Assembly: GCA_900546605.1 (NCBI GenBank)
Contig: URDV01000144.1
Location: 1 to 5,777, forward strand
From: an uncultured Prevotella sp.
GTDB taxonomy: Bacteria > Bacteroidota > Bacteroidia > Bacteroidales > Bacteroidaceae
Direction: 5' to 3'
Length of the DNA stretch: 5,777 nucleotides
Shown here: positions 5,730 to 5,777 of the stretch, piece after piece
Layout: each line of letters begins with the position of its first letter
Position numbering within the stretch: position 1 is the stretch's first letter
The notes under the pieces: generated by a model
The model's database searches: none
Seen by the model: only the letters and a program-made list of their open reading frames with translations
What the model was told of the DNA's origin: nothing
Program-made: the position numbers and the translations under genes

Positions 5730-5777
5730 ATTTAAACTTATCCGAACTAAGCATTCTCCTTTTTTGCATAAGAGATC

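Noticed and set aside
5747..5777. Possible C-terminal tail of a convergent minus-strand gene (frame ending ISYAKKENA, stop at 5747-5749)
   Set aside because: Only nine codons are visible. The composition is plausible and the terminator position would suit a convergent gene, but a second minus-strand frame (stop at 5728-5730) is equally open, so neither can be supported.

Overview
This window looks like chromosomal housekeeping DNA from a member of the Bacteroidales, most likely Prevotella-like. The grounds are TAnnTTTG-type -7 promoter boxes, A/T-rich translation starts without Shine-Dalgarno sequences, moderate GC, and protein sequences that read as Bacteroidetes versions of their families. 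The genus is an inference from general resemblance; no search was run.

Layout. Bases 1-89 are intergenic and hold a degenerate 8-bp tandem repeat (34-65). mscL, a mechanosensitive channel, is on the minus strand (90-509). A 183-bp divergent region (510-692) holds a candidate promoter for each direction, 12 bp apart. gapA (693-1703) follows on the plus strand, with the strong codon bias of a highly expressed gene, and ends at a clear intrinsic terminator (1741-1784). Next come a MiaA-type tRNA dimethylallyltransferase (1828-2712), a diacylglycerol kinase catalytic-domain lipid kinase with altered signature motifs (2851-3777), and aspS, aspartyl-tRNA synthetase (3895-5664). aspS has its own candidate promoter and a leader with a strong predicted hairpin, and ends in a strong intrinsic terminator (5689-5729). 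The last 48 bases hold nothing I can assign.

How the genes relate. gapA is a stand-alone, highly expressed glycolytic gene. miaA, the kinase gene and aspS run in the same direction with gaps of 138 and 117 bp. I see no strong terminator between them, so partial co-transcription is possible, but aspS probably has its own start. miaA and aspS share a link to tRNA function. The lipid kinase and mscL both belong to membrane physiology, but nothing in the sequence ties them into one pathway.

I did not find a novel multi-gene system, mobile element, CRISPR array or RNA gene. The most interesting signals are small: the hairpin in the aspS leader, the inverted repeat spanning the kinase stop codon and the aspS promoter, the altered active-site motifs of the lipid kinase, the non-canonical MiaA, and the octamer array.
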